From contig OZ240207.1 of NCBI GenBank assembly GCA_965197415.1, positions 434,001 to 498,000 on the forward strand: a stretch of DNA of 64,000 bases, given 5' to 3'. The translations under genes and the position numbers were made by a program. Shown piece by piece: positions 51,058 to 58,952 of this stretch (positions are counted from its first letter, which is position 1; every line of letters begins with the position of its first letter). Source of the stretch: DAOUJI01 sp965197415. GTDB taxonomy: Bacteria > Chloroflexota > Dehalococcoidia > Lucifugimonadales > JAGWBF01. The notes beneath the pieces were generated by a model. The model searched no databases and was not told the origin of the DNA. It saw only the letters and a program-made list of their open reading frames with translations.

Positions 51058-51351
51058 TTGCACGTCGGCGTATGCCGAGTAGTCTTGCGCATTCCCGGCA
51101 ACTCGAGCCTCAAAGGCAAGCGTCAGGTTGCTCAGTCTGTCCTTAGCCGCTTACGCACGAAGTTCAACGTGTCGGCCGCCGAGGTCGAGCAGAACGACAG
51201 CTGGCAGACCCTCGTCCTGGGCATCTCCTGTGTCAGCAACGACGGCCGCCACGCCAACAGTGTGATTTCCAGCGTGGTGAACTTCATAACCGAGACACGG
51301 CCCGACTTGGAGTTGATAGACTACGAGGTGGAGTTGGTGTCGGGGGTGTAA
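51058..51351 (+). CDS. DUF503 family protein (YlxP-like)
   Basis: A 97-residue protein of the DUF503/YlxP family: HVGVCRVVLRIPGNSSLKGK, RQVAQSVLSRLRTKFNVSAA, EVEQNDSWQTLVLGISCVS and the C-terminal VVNFITETRPDLELIDYEVE. It adopts a ferredoxin-like fold and often sits in ribosome/RbfA gene clusters; function unsettled. It starts at TTG 51058 with AAGGAG eight nt before. The helicase gene starts 5 nt after the stop. Confidence 0.88.
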   Translation: MHVGVCRVVLRIPGNSSLKGKRQVAQSVLSRLRTKFNVSAAEVEQNDSWQTLVLGISCVSNDGRHANSVISSVVNFITETRPDLELIDYEVELVSGV

Positions 51352-51356
51352 GCCGC

Positions 51357-53630
51357 ATGGACGTGTCAGGGTTTCTGGGGCAACTGACGGGCTCTCCCTC
51401 GTACGAGGGTCAGATAGTCCATATCGAGGTTGTCCCTCCCAAAGAGGCTCGAGAAGGCGCCTTGGCACATCCGCTGGACGGCCGTGTAGTGGATGCCCTT
51501 GAGAAAGCCGGGCTATGGCCTCTCTACAGCCACCAGGCCGAAGCGGTCAATCATCTCTACGCCGGGAGCCATGTCATGGTGTCCACTCCGGCGGCCAGCG
51601 GCAAAAGCCTCTGCTACCAGATACCTGTGATTGAGTCCATTCTTGCGGACTCGCCCAGCCGGGCCCTGTTTCTCCATCCCACCAAGGCTCTAACACAGGA
51701 CCAACTCAAGAGCATGAGGAACCTCACCGACGGGCTGCCGGTGAAGGCTGCGGTGTTCGATGGGGATACCCCATACGACGAGCGCGCCGCTGTCCGCAGG
51801 TCTGCCCACGTCATTCTGACCAACCCTGACATGCTTCATCTCGGCATCCTTCCCAACCACCGGAACTGGTCACGTTTCTTCAGGGGCCTCAAGTACGTCG
51901 TTCTGGATGAAGCCCACGTGTACAGAGGGGTCTTTGGCTCTCACCTGGCAAACCTGCTTCGGAGACTGAGAAGGGTCTGCAAATTGTACGGCTCGTCGCC
52001 CCAGTTCATCCTCTGCTCAGCCACCATCGCAAACCCGGACGAGCTAGCGTCGGACCTTACAGGCCTTGACTTCCAAATTGTGGAAGAAGACGGCGCGCCT
52101 AGCGGAGGCCGCAGGTTCGCCTTCTGGAATCCGCCGTTCATCGAGAACACCACCTCCTCCAGGCGGAGCGCCAACACGGAGGCGGCCACGCTGTTTTCGC
52201 GATTGATAGCCAAGAAGGTGCGTACCCTTACCTTTGTGCGCACCCGGCGTCAGGCGGAACTTGTGTACCTGTACGCAAGAGAACAGCTTGAGTCGGTGGA
52301 GAAGGGTCTGGGCAAAACTATAAGCCCCTACCGGGCTACCTATCTGCCCGAAGACAGACGCAGAATCGAGGCCGACCTGCTCCAGGGGAACCTTCTGGGC
52401 CTGGCTTCGACCAACGCCTTGGAGTTGGGAATCGACGTGGGAAGCCTGGACGCCACGGTGATAACCGGCTACCCCGGAAGCATTGCCTCAACGTGGCAGC
52501 AGGCGGGCCGAAGCGGACGCCGGGGTGACGAGGCCCTGTCAGTGCTGGTGGGCCGCGCCAACCCCCTTGACCAGTACCTTATGAACCACCCGGAATTCTT
52601 CTTTGGCAAGCCGGTGGAGAACGCCCTGATCTCTCCGGAGAACCCCTACATCATAGGTCCCCATCTGCTCTGCGCCGCCTATGAGGCGCCTCTGGAGGAG
52701 GCGGACTCTCGTATGTTCGGGGCAAGCTTCAAGGCCCACGTTGACAACCTTGTTGCCCAGGGGTTTCTCAGGGAGTCTCGTGGTAAATGGCACGTGACTC
52801 CAGACATGCCCTATCCCGCCGAGTTAGTGAACATACGCTCGGACTCCCAACATGCGTACCCTGTAGTGGAGGAGGAGTCGGGTGTGATTCTGGAGACGGT
52901 GGACGAGACGTCCGCCTATTTCCAGCTCCATCCCGGAGCCGTGTACCTCCACCAGGGAGAGGCGTTCAGAGTCGCCGACCTGGACCTGGAAAACGGCGCG
53001 GCTTACGTCTCCCGCACCGACTCGACCTACTATACCCAGAGCAAAGACACCACGGACATCACCATCAACCGGGTACGAGCTGACAAGTTTGCCGGAGGAG
53101 TCCAGGTGTATTTGGGGGACGTGGAAGTGACCACCAAGGTTACGGGCTACCAGAAGCGCAGGCCCTTGACCGAAGAAGTGTTGGGCGAAGAGTGGCTCGA
53201 CCTGCCGCCGCGAATATTCAATACCGTCGCCCTATGGTTCGACATTCCTGACCAATTCCTGGAGGAAGTTGACGGCAAGAAGCTGGACCTGGCGGGAAGC
53301 CTGCACGCCGCCGAACACGCGATGATAGGCGTGCTCCCTCTGTTCGCGCTGTGCGACCGGAACGACATCGGGGGCGTGTCCACACCCCTGCACCCTGACA
53401 CGAAGCAGCCCCAGATATTCATATACGACGGCCACCCCGGCGGCATAGGAATCGCCGAGATGGGCTATCAGATGGTTGGACAGCTATGGAATGCCACATT
53501 GGGTGTCGTCACTCAATGCCCCTGCGACGACGGGTGCCCCAGCTGCATTCAGTCGCCCAAGTGCGGCAACAACAACTATCCTCTAGACAAGGACGGCTCC
53601 AGGCGGCTGTTGGAGATGCTCTCCGATTGA
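51357..53630 (+). CDS. DEAD/DEAH-box helicase of the MrfA (YprA) family
   Basis: A 757-residue Hrq1-type superfamily 2 helicase with a DUF1998 zinc domain. Walker A TPAASGKSLCYQIP, motif II VVLDEAHVYRG, motif III CSATIANPDE, motif VI QQAGRSGRRGDEALS. C-terminal metal cysteines CPCDDGCPSCIQSPKCGNNN (near 716-736). The Bacillus relative repairs mitomycin C lesions together with an exonuclease. Length agrees with the family. It is coupled to DUF503. Confidence 0.93.
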   Translation: MDVSGFLGQLTGSPSYEGQIVHIEVVPPKEAREGALAHPLDGRVVDALEKAGLWPLYSHQAEAVNHLYAGSHVMVSTPAASGKSLCYQIPVIESILADSPSRALFLHPTKALTQDQLKSMRNLTDGLPVKAAVFDGDTPYDERAAVRRSAHVILTNPDMLHLGILPNHRNWSRFFRGLKYVVLDEAHVYRGVFGSHLANLLRRLRRVCKLYGSSPQFILCSATIANPDELASDLTGLDFQIVEEDGAPSGGRRFAFWNPPFIENTTSSRRSANTEAATLFSRLIAKKVRTLTFVRTRRQAELVYLYAREQLESVEKGLGKTISPYRATYLPEDRRRIEADLLQGNLLGLASTNALELGIDVGSLDATVITGYPGSIASTWQQAGRSGRRGDEALSVLVGRANPLDQYLMNHPEFFFGKPVENALISPENPYIIGPHLLCAAYEAPLEEADSRMFGASFKAHVDNLVAQGFLRESRGKWHVTPDMPYPAELVNIRSDSQHAYPVVEEESGVILETVDETSAYFQLHPGAVYLHQGEAFRVADLDLENGAAYVSRTDSTYYTQSKDTTDITINRVRADKFAGGVQVYLGDVEVTTKVTGYQKRRPLTEEVLGEEWLDLPPRIFNTVALWFDIPDQFLEEVDGKKLDLAGSLHAAEHAMIGVLPLFALCDRNDIGGVSTPLHPDTKQPQIFIYDGHPGGIGIAEMGYQMVGQLWNATLGVVTQCPCDDGCPSCIQSPKCGNNNYPLDKDGSRRLLEMLSD

Positions 53631-53653
53631 TGGCCGGTTTAAAGGGGCGTAAT

Positions 53654-53673
53654 CTAGGGCCTGTTCACCCTAG
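53654..53673 (+). terminator. hairpin after the MrfA-type helicase gene
   Basis: CTAGGG (53654-53659) pairs with CCCTAG (53668-53673) around an 8-nt loop, 24 nt after the stop. There is no T run after it, so it could be a weak or rho-assisted end. Confidence 0.3.
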
Positions 53674-53700
53674 AACCTAAGCCTTTCCGTCCCCCTAGAC

Positions 53701-53860
53701 TGTCATTCCGAAACGGAGCGCAACGCAGTGAGGAATCTCAAGTCCTTGTCTTCAAACCTGGGCGCTCAGAAATGCGACGGCCTACGGGAAGAGGCTGTCA
53801 GTTGAATCGCCGCAAGACTCCGAACAACATTTTAGATTCCTCACTGCGTTCGGAATGGCA
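53701..53860. repeat. inverted repeat of the TCATTC...GAATCTAAA family
   Basis: Left arm TGTCATTCCGAA...GCAGTGAGGAATCT and right arm AGATTCCTCACTGCGTTCGGAATGGCA are complementary, the left arm having an extra 11 nt. The same family lies at 11628-11714 and 50708-50855. It occupies most of the gap 53631-53925, which holds no gene. Confidence 0.75.
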
Positions 53861-53925
53861 GGTTTGGGGGTTCGGTGCCCAGGTTAGGCATAAATGACAA
53901 CACGCCCTAGTCCTTTTGGCTGGGC

Positions 53926-54090
53926 TTACGGCAGGTCGAGGACAACGTCGGCCACAAGCTCTCGAATGCCGGAAAGAGCTTCATCCGATGTAGGCGCCAA
54001 CCAACTGAGCGAGGGGAACTCCGGGCACAATCCGACGAACTCACCATCGTCAGGTGACCAAATTATACGGTAGGAATAATTTTCGTTCAT
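53926..54090 (-). CDS. short HicB-like protein, 54 aa
   Basis: Starts ATG 54090, stops TAA 53926. The product reads YRIIWSPDDGEFVGLCPEFP, then DEALSGIRELVADVV, the first half of a HicB antitoxin (strand-strand-helix), like the orphan at 1393. GGAGAAGG precedes the ATG. It is shorter than usual and has neither a DNA-binding C-terminal domain nor a HicA gene nearby. It may be a minimal family member or a truncated gene. Confidence 0.6.
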   Translation of the reverse strand: MNENYSYRIIWSPDDGEFVGLCPEFPSLSWLAPTSDEALSGIRELVADVVLDLP

Positions 54091-54147
54091 TTCACCTTCT
54101 CCGAATTACATATTACTCTGGACATTCGGAGACGGGAGGCGGACGTG

Positions 54148-54411
54148 TCACCCGACGCGCTCGTCGATGGCCTTGAGCAGGTCGGGGAGGTCTGGGAATA
54201 TGTGGGCGTCGGGTTTGTGCAGGTGCTCGGCCACCAGGTCCCCGTTGATGCGTATGTCGAACTTGCCGTGGGGCCCGGGCAACAGATTGAAGGTCTTGAT
54301 GTAATCGCCCTTTCGGGACAGGGCTTCACCCGCCATCCAGGCGGCTCTTAGAGCGTGCCCTCAATCGTGGCAGTAGAGTATCTCTATCTCGAGGTTGGCG
54401 CCTTCTGGCAT
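54148..54411 (-). CDS. SelW/Rdx-family selenoprotein (in-frame UGA = Sec17)
   Basis: An 87-residue thioredoxin-like fold protein if the UGA at 54363-54361 is read as selenocysteine. The N-terminal strand-loop-helix reads LEIEILYCHDUGHALRAAW: Cys14 and Sec17 form the CxxU redox motif of the SelW/SelT/Rdx family, followed by the family's LRAAWMAxEAL helix. The rest, NLLPGPHGKFDIRINGDLVAEHL...FPDLPDLLKAI, matches the C-terminal half of Rdx proteins. GGAGG lies 6 nt before the ATG at 54411. A hairpin with bacterial SECIS geometry follows the UGA (54321-54363). Taken without recoding, the frame would leave only a headless 62-residue product lacking both redox residues. Presumed role: thiol redox protein. 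SelA/SelB/SelC genes are not in the window. Confidence 0.8.
54321..54363 (-). promoter_or_regulatory. candidate bacterial SECIS element
   Basis: Downstream of the UGA on the minus strand, GGGC (54360-54357) can pair with GCCC (54324-54321), and an upper stem CCGCC/GGCGG (54344-54340 with 54334-54330) closes a 5-nt loop UGGAU. The loop begins 21 nt after the UGA and has G at its second position. These features fit known bacterial SECIS rules (loop about 16-37 nt after UGA, G among the first two loop bases). A competing small hairpin GCUC-UAA-GAGC lies in between. Confidence 0.6.
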
Positions 54412-54459
54412 GATAGCCTCCGTTATGTAATCTGTCCGATACTAGTCTGTTGGACGGGC

Positions 54460-55200
54460 CTATAGCTCCTTGCGGCGAAAAACCACCCACGAGCCGCTGG
54501 CAAGCGCTGCTATGGCTCCCAAGGAAACTGCCAACGACTTCCAGGTTCCTTCTACTGTGGACTCCTCATCAGCCACGCTCGTAGCGAATTCTATCAACTG
54601 AATCGGCCAATAGTCCCCAGTCTTGGGGATCCCTGACAATGCTGAAAGCACGAAGAAGATAAGGATAGCGAGTCCACCGGCCAGAAGTTGACGGCTGAAC
54701 ATGCCGCTCCAGAAGAAGGCCACCGACGCATTGAAGACAAGATAGACTCCGATGACCGCCATGAATAGGAAGAACCGCCATGCCGACCACGTGTCAATCA
54801 GGATGGCGGTTGCCACGAACATTATCCCGGAAGCAACGGCAAGCGCTAGGTAGATGGAGAAGACTATCCCGAGGAACTTTACGGCTACAAACGCCAATCT
54901 CGTAACGGGTTTGCTCAAGGTCATGGCCGCCGTGCCACTGGCCCTCTCACTGGCTATGGCCCCCATGGAGATGATGATCGCGAGGAACGTGCCTACTCCG
55001 CTGACAGTAAGGCCGAACCCGTACAAGAGGCCCTCGGCCAAGCCTGTGTCGCGAGGCTCATCACGTATTTCCGCTACTATGAAAGCTACGATGACGATGG
55101 CAAGTCCCAGGAACGTATATACACCTGCCATGCCTGCCAGTTTCCAGGTGCGCCTCTGCTCCAGGGATTCCTTCTTGACGAGAGCCCAAAAACCGTTCAA
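54460..55200 (-). CDS. ABC-2 type transporter permease
   Basis: A 246-residue inner-membrane permease with six TM helices and an N-terminal amphipathic stretch (ALVKKESLEQRRTWKL) typical of ABC-2 exporters. The block ISMGAIASERASGTAAMTLSKPVTR is the family's conserved cytoplasmic loop contacting the ATPase, and GMFSRQLLAGG is also typical. Its start overlaps the stop of the ATPase gene by 4 nt. It would export drugs, lipids or proteins; the substrate is unknown. Confidence 0.9.
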   Translation of the reverse strand: MNGFWALVKKESLEQRRTWKLAGMAGVYTFLGLAIVIVAFIVAEIRDEPRDTGLAEGLLYGFGLTVSGVGTFLAIIISMGAIASERASGTAAMTLSKPVTRLAFVAVKFLGIVFSIYLALAVASGIMFVATAILIDTWSAWRFFLFMAVIGVYLVFNASVAFFWSGMFSRQLLAGGLAILIFFVLSALSGIPKTGDYWPIQLIEFATSVADEESTVEGTWKSLAVSLGAIAALASGSWVVFRRKEL

Positions 55201-56150
55201 CTTGTGCGCTCCCTGGACTCCACCAGATCCATGAACACGTCCTCCAGGCTCGGCACAGCCAACTCATACCTAATCAAGGTGAGGCCGCTCTCGTACGTCA
55301 GCTTGGGCAGCTCCTTTTTGGCCAGCTCGACGTCGTTGACCTCGACGATGAAGACGTAGTGAGCTCCGTGCTCTTCGCTGCGCATACCGCTTACCCAGGG
55401 AACTCCCGCCAGCGTCTGTGCCATTGGAGCCGGGTCTTCCTCGAACTCTAGCTCAAAGCTGGTCCCGCTCTTTTGGGCCTGCAAGTCCGATATTGCGCCG
55501 GTGGTCACCAGCTTCCCCCGATTGATGATGGCGACCCTGTCACAAATTCTCTCGACGTCGGCCAGGATATGGGTGGACAGGAATATTGTTGTGTGGCCCT
55601 TGAGAGACCTTATGGTTTCCAGCATGTCGCGCCTGCCCATGGGGTCCAGGGCGGATGCGGGCTCGTCGAGGAACAGCACCTCCGGGTCGTGCATCAATGA
55701 CTGGGCCAATCCCAGCCTCTGCTGCATCCCCCGCGAGTACCCTTTGACCTTCCGGTCCGCGGCGTCGTCCAGGTTGACTCGCCCCAGCATTTCATCTGCT
55801 CTTTGGCGGGCTTCGGAGGGTTCCATCTCGTACAGGTCACCTACGAACATCAGGAACTCCCGGCCCGTCATCCAGCCGTAAAAGGAGGGAGATTCCGGCA
55901 GGTAGCCGACCAGGGACTTCAAGTGAAGAGAGTCACCGGAGACCTCCTCGTTGGCCACCCACATCCGTCCGTTGGACGGCGTCGTGATGCCGGTGAGAAG
56001 CCGAAGGGTCGTGGTCTTTCCCGCTCCGTTGGGTCCCAGGAAACCATAGGTCGTTCCCTGTTCGACGGTGATGTCCAGGTCGCTGAGGGCCGCGAATCTA
56101 CCGAAATGCTTGGTCAGGCCTTCACATCGTATCGCTTCCATGCTAGCCAT
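55197..56150 (-). CDS. ABC transporter ATP-binding protein (CcmA/NatA-type)
   Basis: A 317-residue ABC ATPase for the permease that follows it. Walker A GPNGAGKTTTLRLL (near 42), Q-loop LVGYLPESPSFYG, signature YSRGMQQRLGLAQSL, Walker B VLFLDEPASALDPMG, and switch His in IFLSTHILADVE. The C-terminal about 80 residues are the DUF4162-type domain found in drug-exporting ABC-2 systems. The ATG at 56150 has AAGGTG upstream; an ATG at 56141 is also possible. Confidence 0.95.
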   Translation of the reverse strand: MASMEAIRCEGLTKHFGRFAALSDLDITVEQGTTYGFLGPNGAGKTTTLRLLTGITTPSNGRMWVANEEVSGDSLHLKSLVGYLPESPSFYGWMTGREFLMFVGDLYEMEPSEARQRADEMLGRVNLDDAADRKVKGYSRGMQQRLGLAQSLMHDPEVLFLDEPASALDPMGRRDMLETIRSLKGHTTIFLSTHILADVERICDRVAIINRGKLVTTGAISDLQAQKSGTSFELEFEEDPAPMAQTLAGVPWVSGMRSEEHGAHYVFIVEVNDVELAKKELPKLTYESGLTLIRYELAVPSLEDVFMDLVESRERTS

Positions 56151-56224
56151 CGTACACCTTGCGCTTTATGGCGTCCAATCCAATATAGGCAGATTTCAAT
56201 CTATTTAAGTCGAGGTAGGCAGGT

Positions 56225-56569
56225 CTACGCATAGGGGCCAAGGTGCGTCCCGCCGAGGATATGGACGTGGCCGTGGGACTGGCTCTGCATGGCGTCCCGG
56301 CCCACGTTGGAGATGAGTCTGTACCCGTTGGGGCACATTTCGTCCCCGACGTCGCAGGCCACTTTGCCGACCTTGCCGATAAGCTCGCTGCTCCACAGGT
56401 CCTCCTGTAGGGTGTGGCTTTTGGGCACGGCCAGGAGCATGATGGGCGCCCACGTCAGCTTGTTGTCGAACACGATGACCTCGTCGTCCTCGTAGCGAAT
56501 TGTGGCCGGTTCCTCCTTGGCCACAATCTTGCAGAATACACAGCCTTCTCGGCGAATAATTTCAGGCAT
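56225..56569 (-). CDS. HIT-family nucleotide hydrolase/transferase
   Basis: A 114-residue histidine-triad protein. The triad reads QSHGHVHILGG (HxHxH), preceded by the zinc-type CVFCKIV at the N-terminus and the strand RYEDDEVIVFDN. Family members cleave P-N or P-O bonds of AMP derivatives. The canonical alpha-phosphate loop before the triad is intact (SNVGRDAMQSQ). The ATG at 56569 is preferred over TTG 56572. It is transcribed in the same direction as the replication-loader genes, 12 nt after the loader's stop. Confidence 0.93.
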   Translation of the reverse strand: MPEIIRREGCVFCKIVAKEEPATIRYEDDEVIVFDNKLTWAPIMLLAVPKSHTLQEDLWSSELIGKVGKVACDVGDEMCPNGYRLISNVGRDAMQSQSHGHVHILGGTHLGPYA

Positions 56570-56581
56570 CAACCCCTCTTC

Positions 56582-58039
56582 TCAAATGTTTTCATCCTCT
56601 GCGCCGGCCCTGCGCCGGTTGCGTCTTTGCGACTTTGCGTTGTCAGGTCTCTCGTCTCTGGACTTGTTGATGGGCCGCTGGTCTCGATAGTCGGGGACCA
56701 ATATTGGCGCCCATTCCACCAGAGAGTCTCCCAGGCGCGACCTGATGCGGGGCTTGGCCTCTTCGAGCGCTTTCAGCGACAGATAGTTAGCCGTGATTAC
56801 CGTGGGCAGGCGGGCGTTGTGGCGGTGGACTATGATTTGGTACAGCTTCTCCTCGGCCCAGGGAGTGGAGTTCTCTGCCCCTAGGTCGTCGAGGGCCAGG
56901 AAGGGCGCCGTCTTCACCTGCTCGAACGTCTCGTCGTAGCCTGTCATGCTGTCTGGGCGAAAGGTGGCCCGTAGATAGTCCAGCAAGGCCGGAACGAAGG
57001 CGAAGAAGGACGGCTCACCCCGCTTGAGCCTCTCGTTGATGATTCCGACAGTTAGGTGGGTCTTGCCGCACCCGGGCTGGCCAGTGAGAAGCAGCCACCC
57101 CTTGGGCGACTCTGCATAGGCCCGCGCCTTTTCGAAGGCGAACTTCAGCGTCTCCTTCTCCTGGGACGTGCCGCGCACGTCCCGTCCCAGCCTGAAGGAG
57201 TCCAGGGTCATCTCCTCCAGCATCGGGCCTTGCAGTCCCCCCACTTCACGCAGAAGCAGCGCGTCGTGCAGGCCAACGGACACTACGTCCGATAGACTTG
57301 GGTTCTGCAGGCGGCTTCTGATGCCCTCCTCCAGTCTCTCCTGCGGCCCGCGGACAGTAACGACCGTAGGCTTACGTTCGTTGAACCTGTGGTTGAATAT
57401 TTGTAGCAGCTTTTCTCTGGCCCAGGGCGTACCGCTTTGTGCTCCCAGGTCGTCGAGGACAAGCAACGAAGCGTCCTTTACCTGCTGGAACAGGTCGTCG
57501 TAGCTAATCGGACTGTCCGGCGAGTAGGCGCCACGCAGGTGGTCCAACAGGTCTGGCACAAAAACGAATAAGACCGTCTGTCCTCGCTCGATAAGACTGT
57601 TGGCTACTGCAGCCGCCAGATGGGTCTTGCCGCAGCCGCTGGGCCCGGTAAGCGCCAGCCATCCTTCAGGGTTTTCCGCGTAATCTTCTGCCCTGGCCAG
57701 AGCCTTGGTGAACCGCCTTTGGCTTTCGGGGTCGGTGAGCACACCCGTCGGAGTGGTCTCCTCAAAGCTGATTCGGGCGAGGGCTCCCAAGTTGCTGTAC
57801 TCCAGAAGGGCTGACTTACGGTTCTTTTCCCCGTCGGCCTGCTGGCAACGGCAGGGAAACACCTCACCAAACTCGGGGTGCCCAACCGGAACTCGGCGGC
57901 CCACCCATCCACGACCCTTGCATAGGGGGCATCCGTCGAAGCCGTTGTCAGTGTGGAGGGAGCCTACCCCGTTCCCGGAGGTACTCAACGAGCTCCTCCT
58001 GACCGGAAGTCTTTTCAGTATGTCTCCCAGGCTTTCCAT
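56582..58039 (-). CDS. DnaC/DnaI-like helicase loader with two AAA+ domains
   Basis: A 485-residue protein. The N-terminal zinc motif CPLCKGRGW...FPCRCQQ (C37, C40, C63, C65) is that of DnaI/DnaC loaders. AAA+ domain 1 (about 115-250): Walker A GPSGCGKTHLA, Walker B LLVLDDLGAQ. AAA+ domain 2 (about 300-450): Walker A GQPGCGKTHLT, Walker B FLALDDLGAEN, followed by RIRSRLGDS with the arginine-finger region. The two are clearly copies of each other, with parallel blocks such as YAENPEGWL/YAESPKGWL and TPWAREKL/TPWAEEKL. Loaders normally have one such domain. The start overlaps the DnaD-like gene by 92 nt. Its role is loading the DnaB helicase, whose gene lies upstream. Confidence 0.88.
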   Translation of the reverse strand: MESLGDILKRLPVRRSSLSTSGNGVGSLHTDNGFDGCPLCKGRGWVGRRVPVGHPEFGEVFPCRCQQADGEKNRKSALLEYSNLGALARISFEETTPTGVLTDPESQRRFTKALARAEDYAENPEGWLALTGPSGCGKTHLAAAVANSLIERGQTVLFVFVPDLLDHLRGAYSPDSPISYDDLFQQVKDASLLVLDDLGAQSGTPWAREKLLQIFNHRFNERKPTVVTVRGPQERLEEGIRSRLQNPSLSDVVSVGLHDALLLREVGGLQGPMLEEMTLDSFRLGRDVRGTSQEKETLKFAFEKARAYAESPKGWLLLTGQPGCGKTHLTVGIINERLKRGEPSFFAFVPALLDYLRATFRPDSMTGYDETFEQVKTAPFLALDDLGAENSTPWAEEKLYQIIVHRHNARLPTVITANYLSLKALEEAKPRIRSRLGDSLVEWAPILVPDYRDQRPINKSRDERPDNAKSQRRNRRRAGAEDENI

Positions 58040-58676
58040 CGTCTTTTCCTTCGGACTCCCAGCGTCTCAGAGTCGCTTCGATGTATCTCCAGTTCCGTTT
58101 GTTGCCGTTGACGGCTATGGTGAAGGCCTGCTCTATCCACGACCACGGGTAAGTCTCCTCGGCGTCCTTCAGTTGGTCGCCTATCAGGGGCGTCAACAGG
58201 CCGATGTTCTCCTCGTACAGCTTGAATATGTTGGGTTTAAGCGTTGGCGTTTTGTCTTCTTCCGCCGCCGATGGTTCTAAGTCGTCGGGGACCGGCGCCA
58301 GCGTCAACGCCGCCTTACGCCCGGCTTCATCGTTCAGGAAGTAGACCTTCCGTGTCTGTTCGTCCGAGTCCAGCGTCCTGGCTATGAAGGTCCCTCTCTG
58401 GGCCGCCTGATGCATGGCGGCTCGTATGGCAGCGGCTGGGGAGGCGTCGCCGTCGGAAGGCGCCACGCCCTTAATCAGGACCATGTCCGAGGTCAGTTCG
58501 TCCTCCGACACGTACCGTCGGCCCTTGTGGACGCGAATGCTCTCCCGAATCCGCCACATAGCTCGGAGAGTGCATTTCAGCTCCGCCAGGTCCTCGATTT
58601 CCTCCAGCAGCGGCCCAAACAGAGGGCTGGGCGCCGGAGTGTACTGCGTTCCTTTGGGGAAACCGGAGAAGTTCAT
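57948..58676 (-). CDS. DnaD-domain replication protein
   Basis: A 242-residue protein. The N-terminal winged-helix-like half includes LEEIEDLAELKCTLRAMWRI. The C-terminal DnaD domain (about 155-220) has IFKLYEENIGLLTPLI and the signature NGNKRNWRYIEATLRRWESEG (seen here as WRYIEATLRRW). DnaD/DnaB-type proteins of Gram-positive bacteria help load the replicative helicase with DnaI. The neighbouring loader and helicase genes agree with this. Its 3' end overlaps the loader gene. Confidence 0.88.
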   Translation of the reverse strand: MNFSGFPKGTQYTPAPSPLFGPLLEEIEDLAELKCTLRAMWRIRESIRVHKGRRYVSEDELTSDMVLIKGVAPSDGDASPAAAIRAAMHQAAQRGTFIARTLDSDEQTRKVYFLNDEAGRKAALTLAPVPDDLEPSAAEEDKTPTLKPNIFKLYEENIGLLTPLIGDQLKDAEETYPWSWIEQAFTIAVNGNKRNWRYIEATLRRWESEGKDDGKPGRHTEKTSGQEELVEYLRERGRLPPH

Positions 58677-58740
58677 CTGAATCAGGGCCTATTCCGGGTA
58701 CGAATCGGAGAGATGGGATTGATAAGCCAATAGACTACGC

Positions 58741-58882
58741 CTACCCCGTCTCCCATCGCGGGAGAAGGTGGGATGAGACTGAGGGTCTTCCAAGCCCGTC
58801 ATTCCGGCGCAGGCCGGAATCCAGAAGGCGCTTTCTTTCTTGCAAGGTTTCCTGGACTCCGGCTTTCGCCGGAGTGACGATA
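58741..58882. repeat. composite REP-like element (copy 2)
   Basis: Same order as copy 1 at 38230-38402: part A with TCTCCCATC...GGGAGAAGGT and GGATGAG, then part B with TTCCGGCGCAGGCCGGAA and, about 50 nt later, CTCCGGCTTTCGCCGGAG. It sits in the 276-base gap between the DnaD-like gene and dnaB, in which no gene is seen. Confidence 0.75.
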
Positions 58883-58952
58883 CGGAGGAGCTCTCCATTT
58901 TCATCGCCCCTTATATGACCTACTCAAGGCGATAGTGATACCTACGGCGTCA

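Noticed and set aside
54148..54336. A 62-residue ORF starting at the internal ATG (MAGEAL)
   Set aside because: It lacks the redox motif and has no ribosome site. The same frame continues upstream through a UGA at the CxxU position to a well-supported ATG, so the longer recoded gene is preferred.
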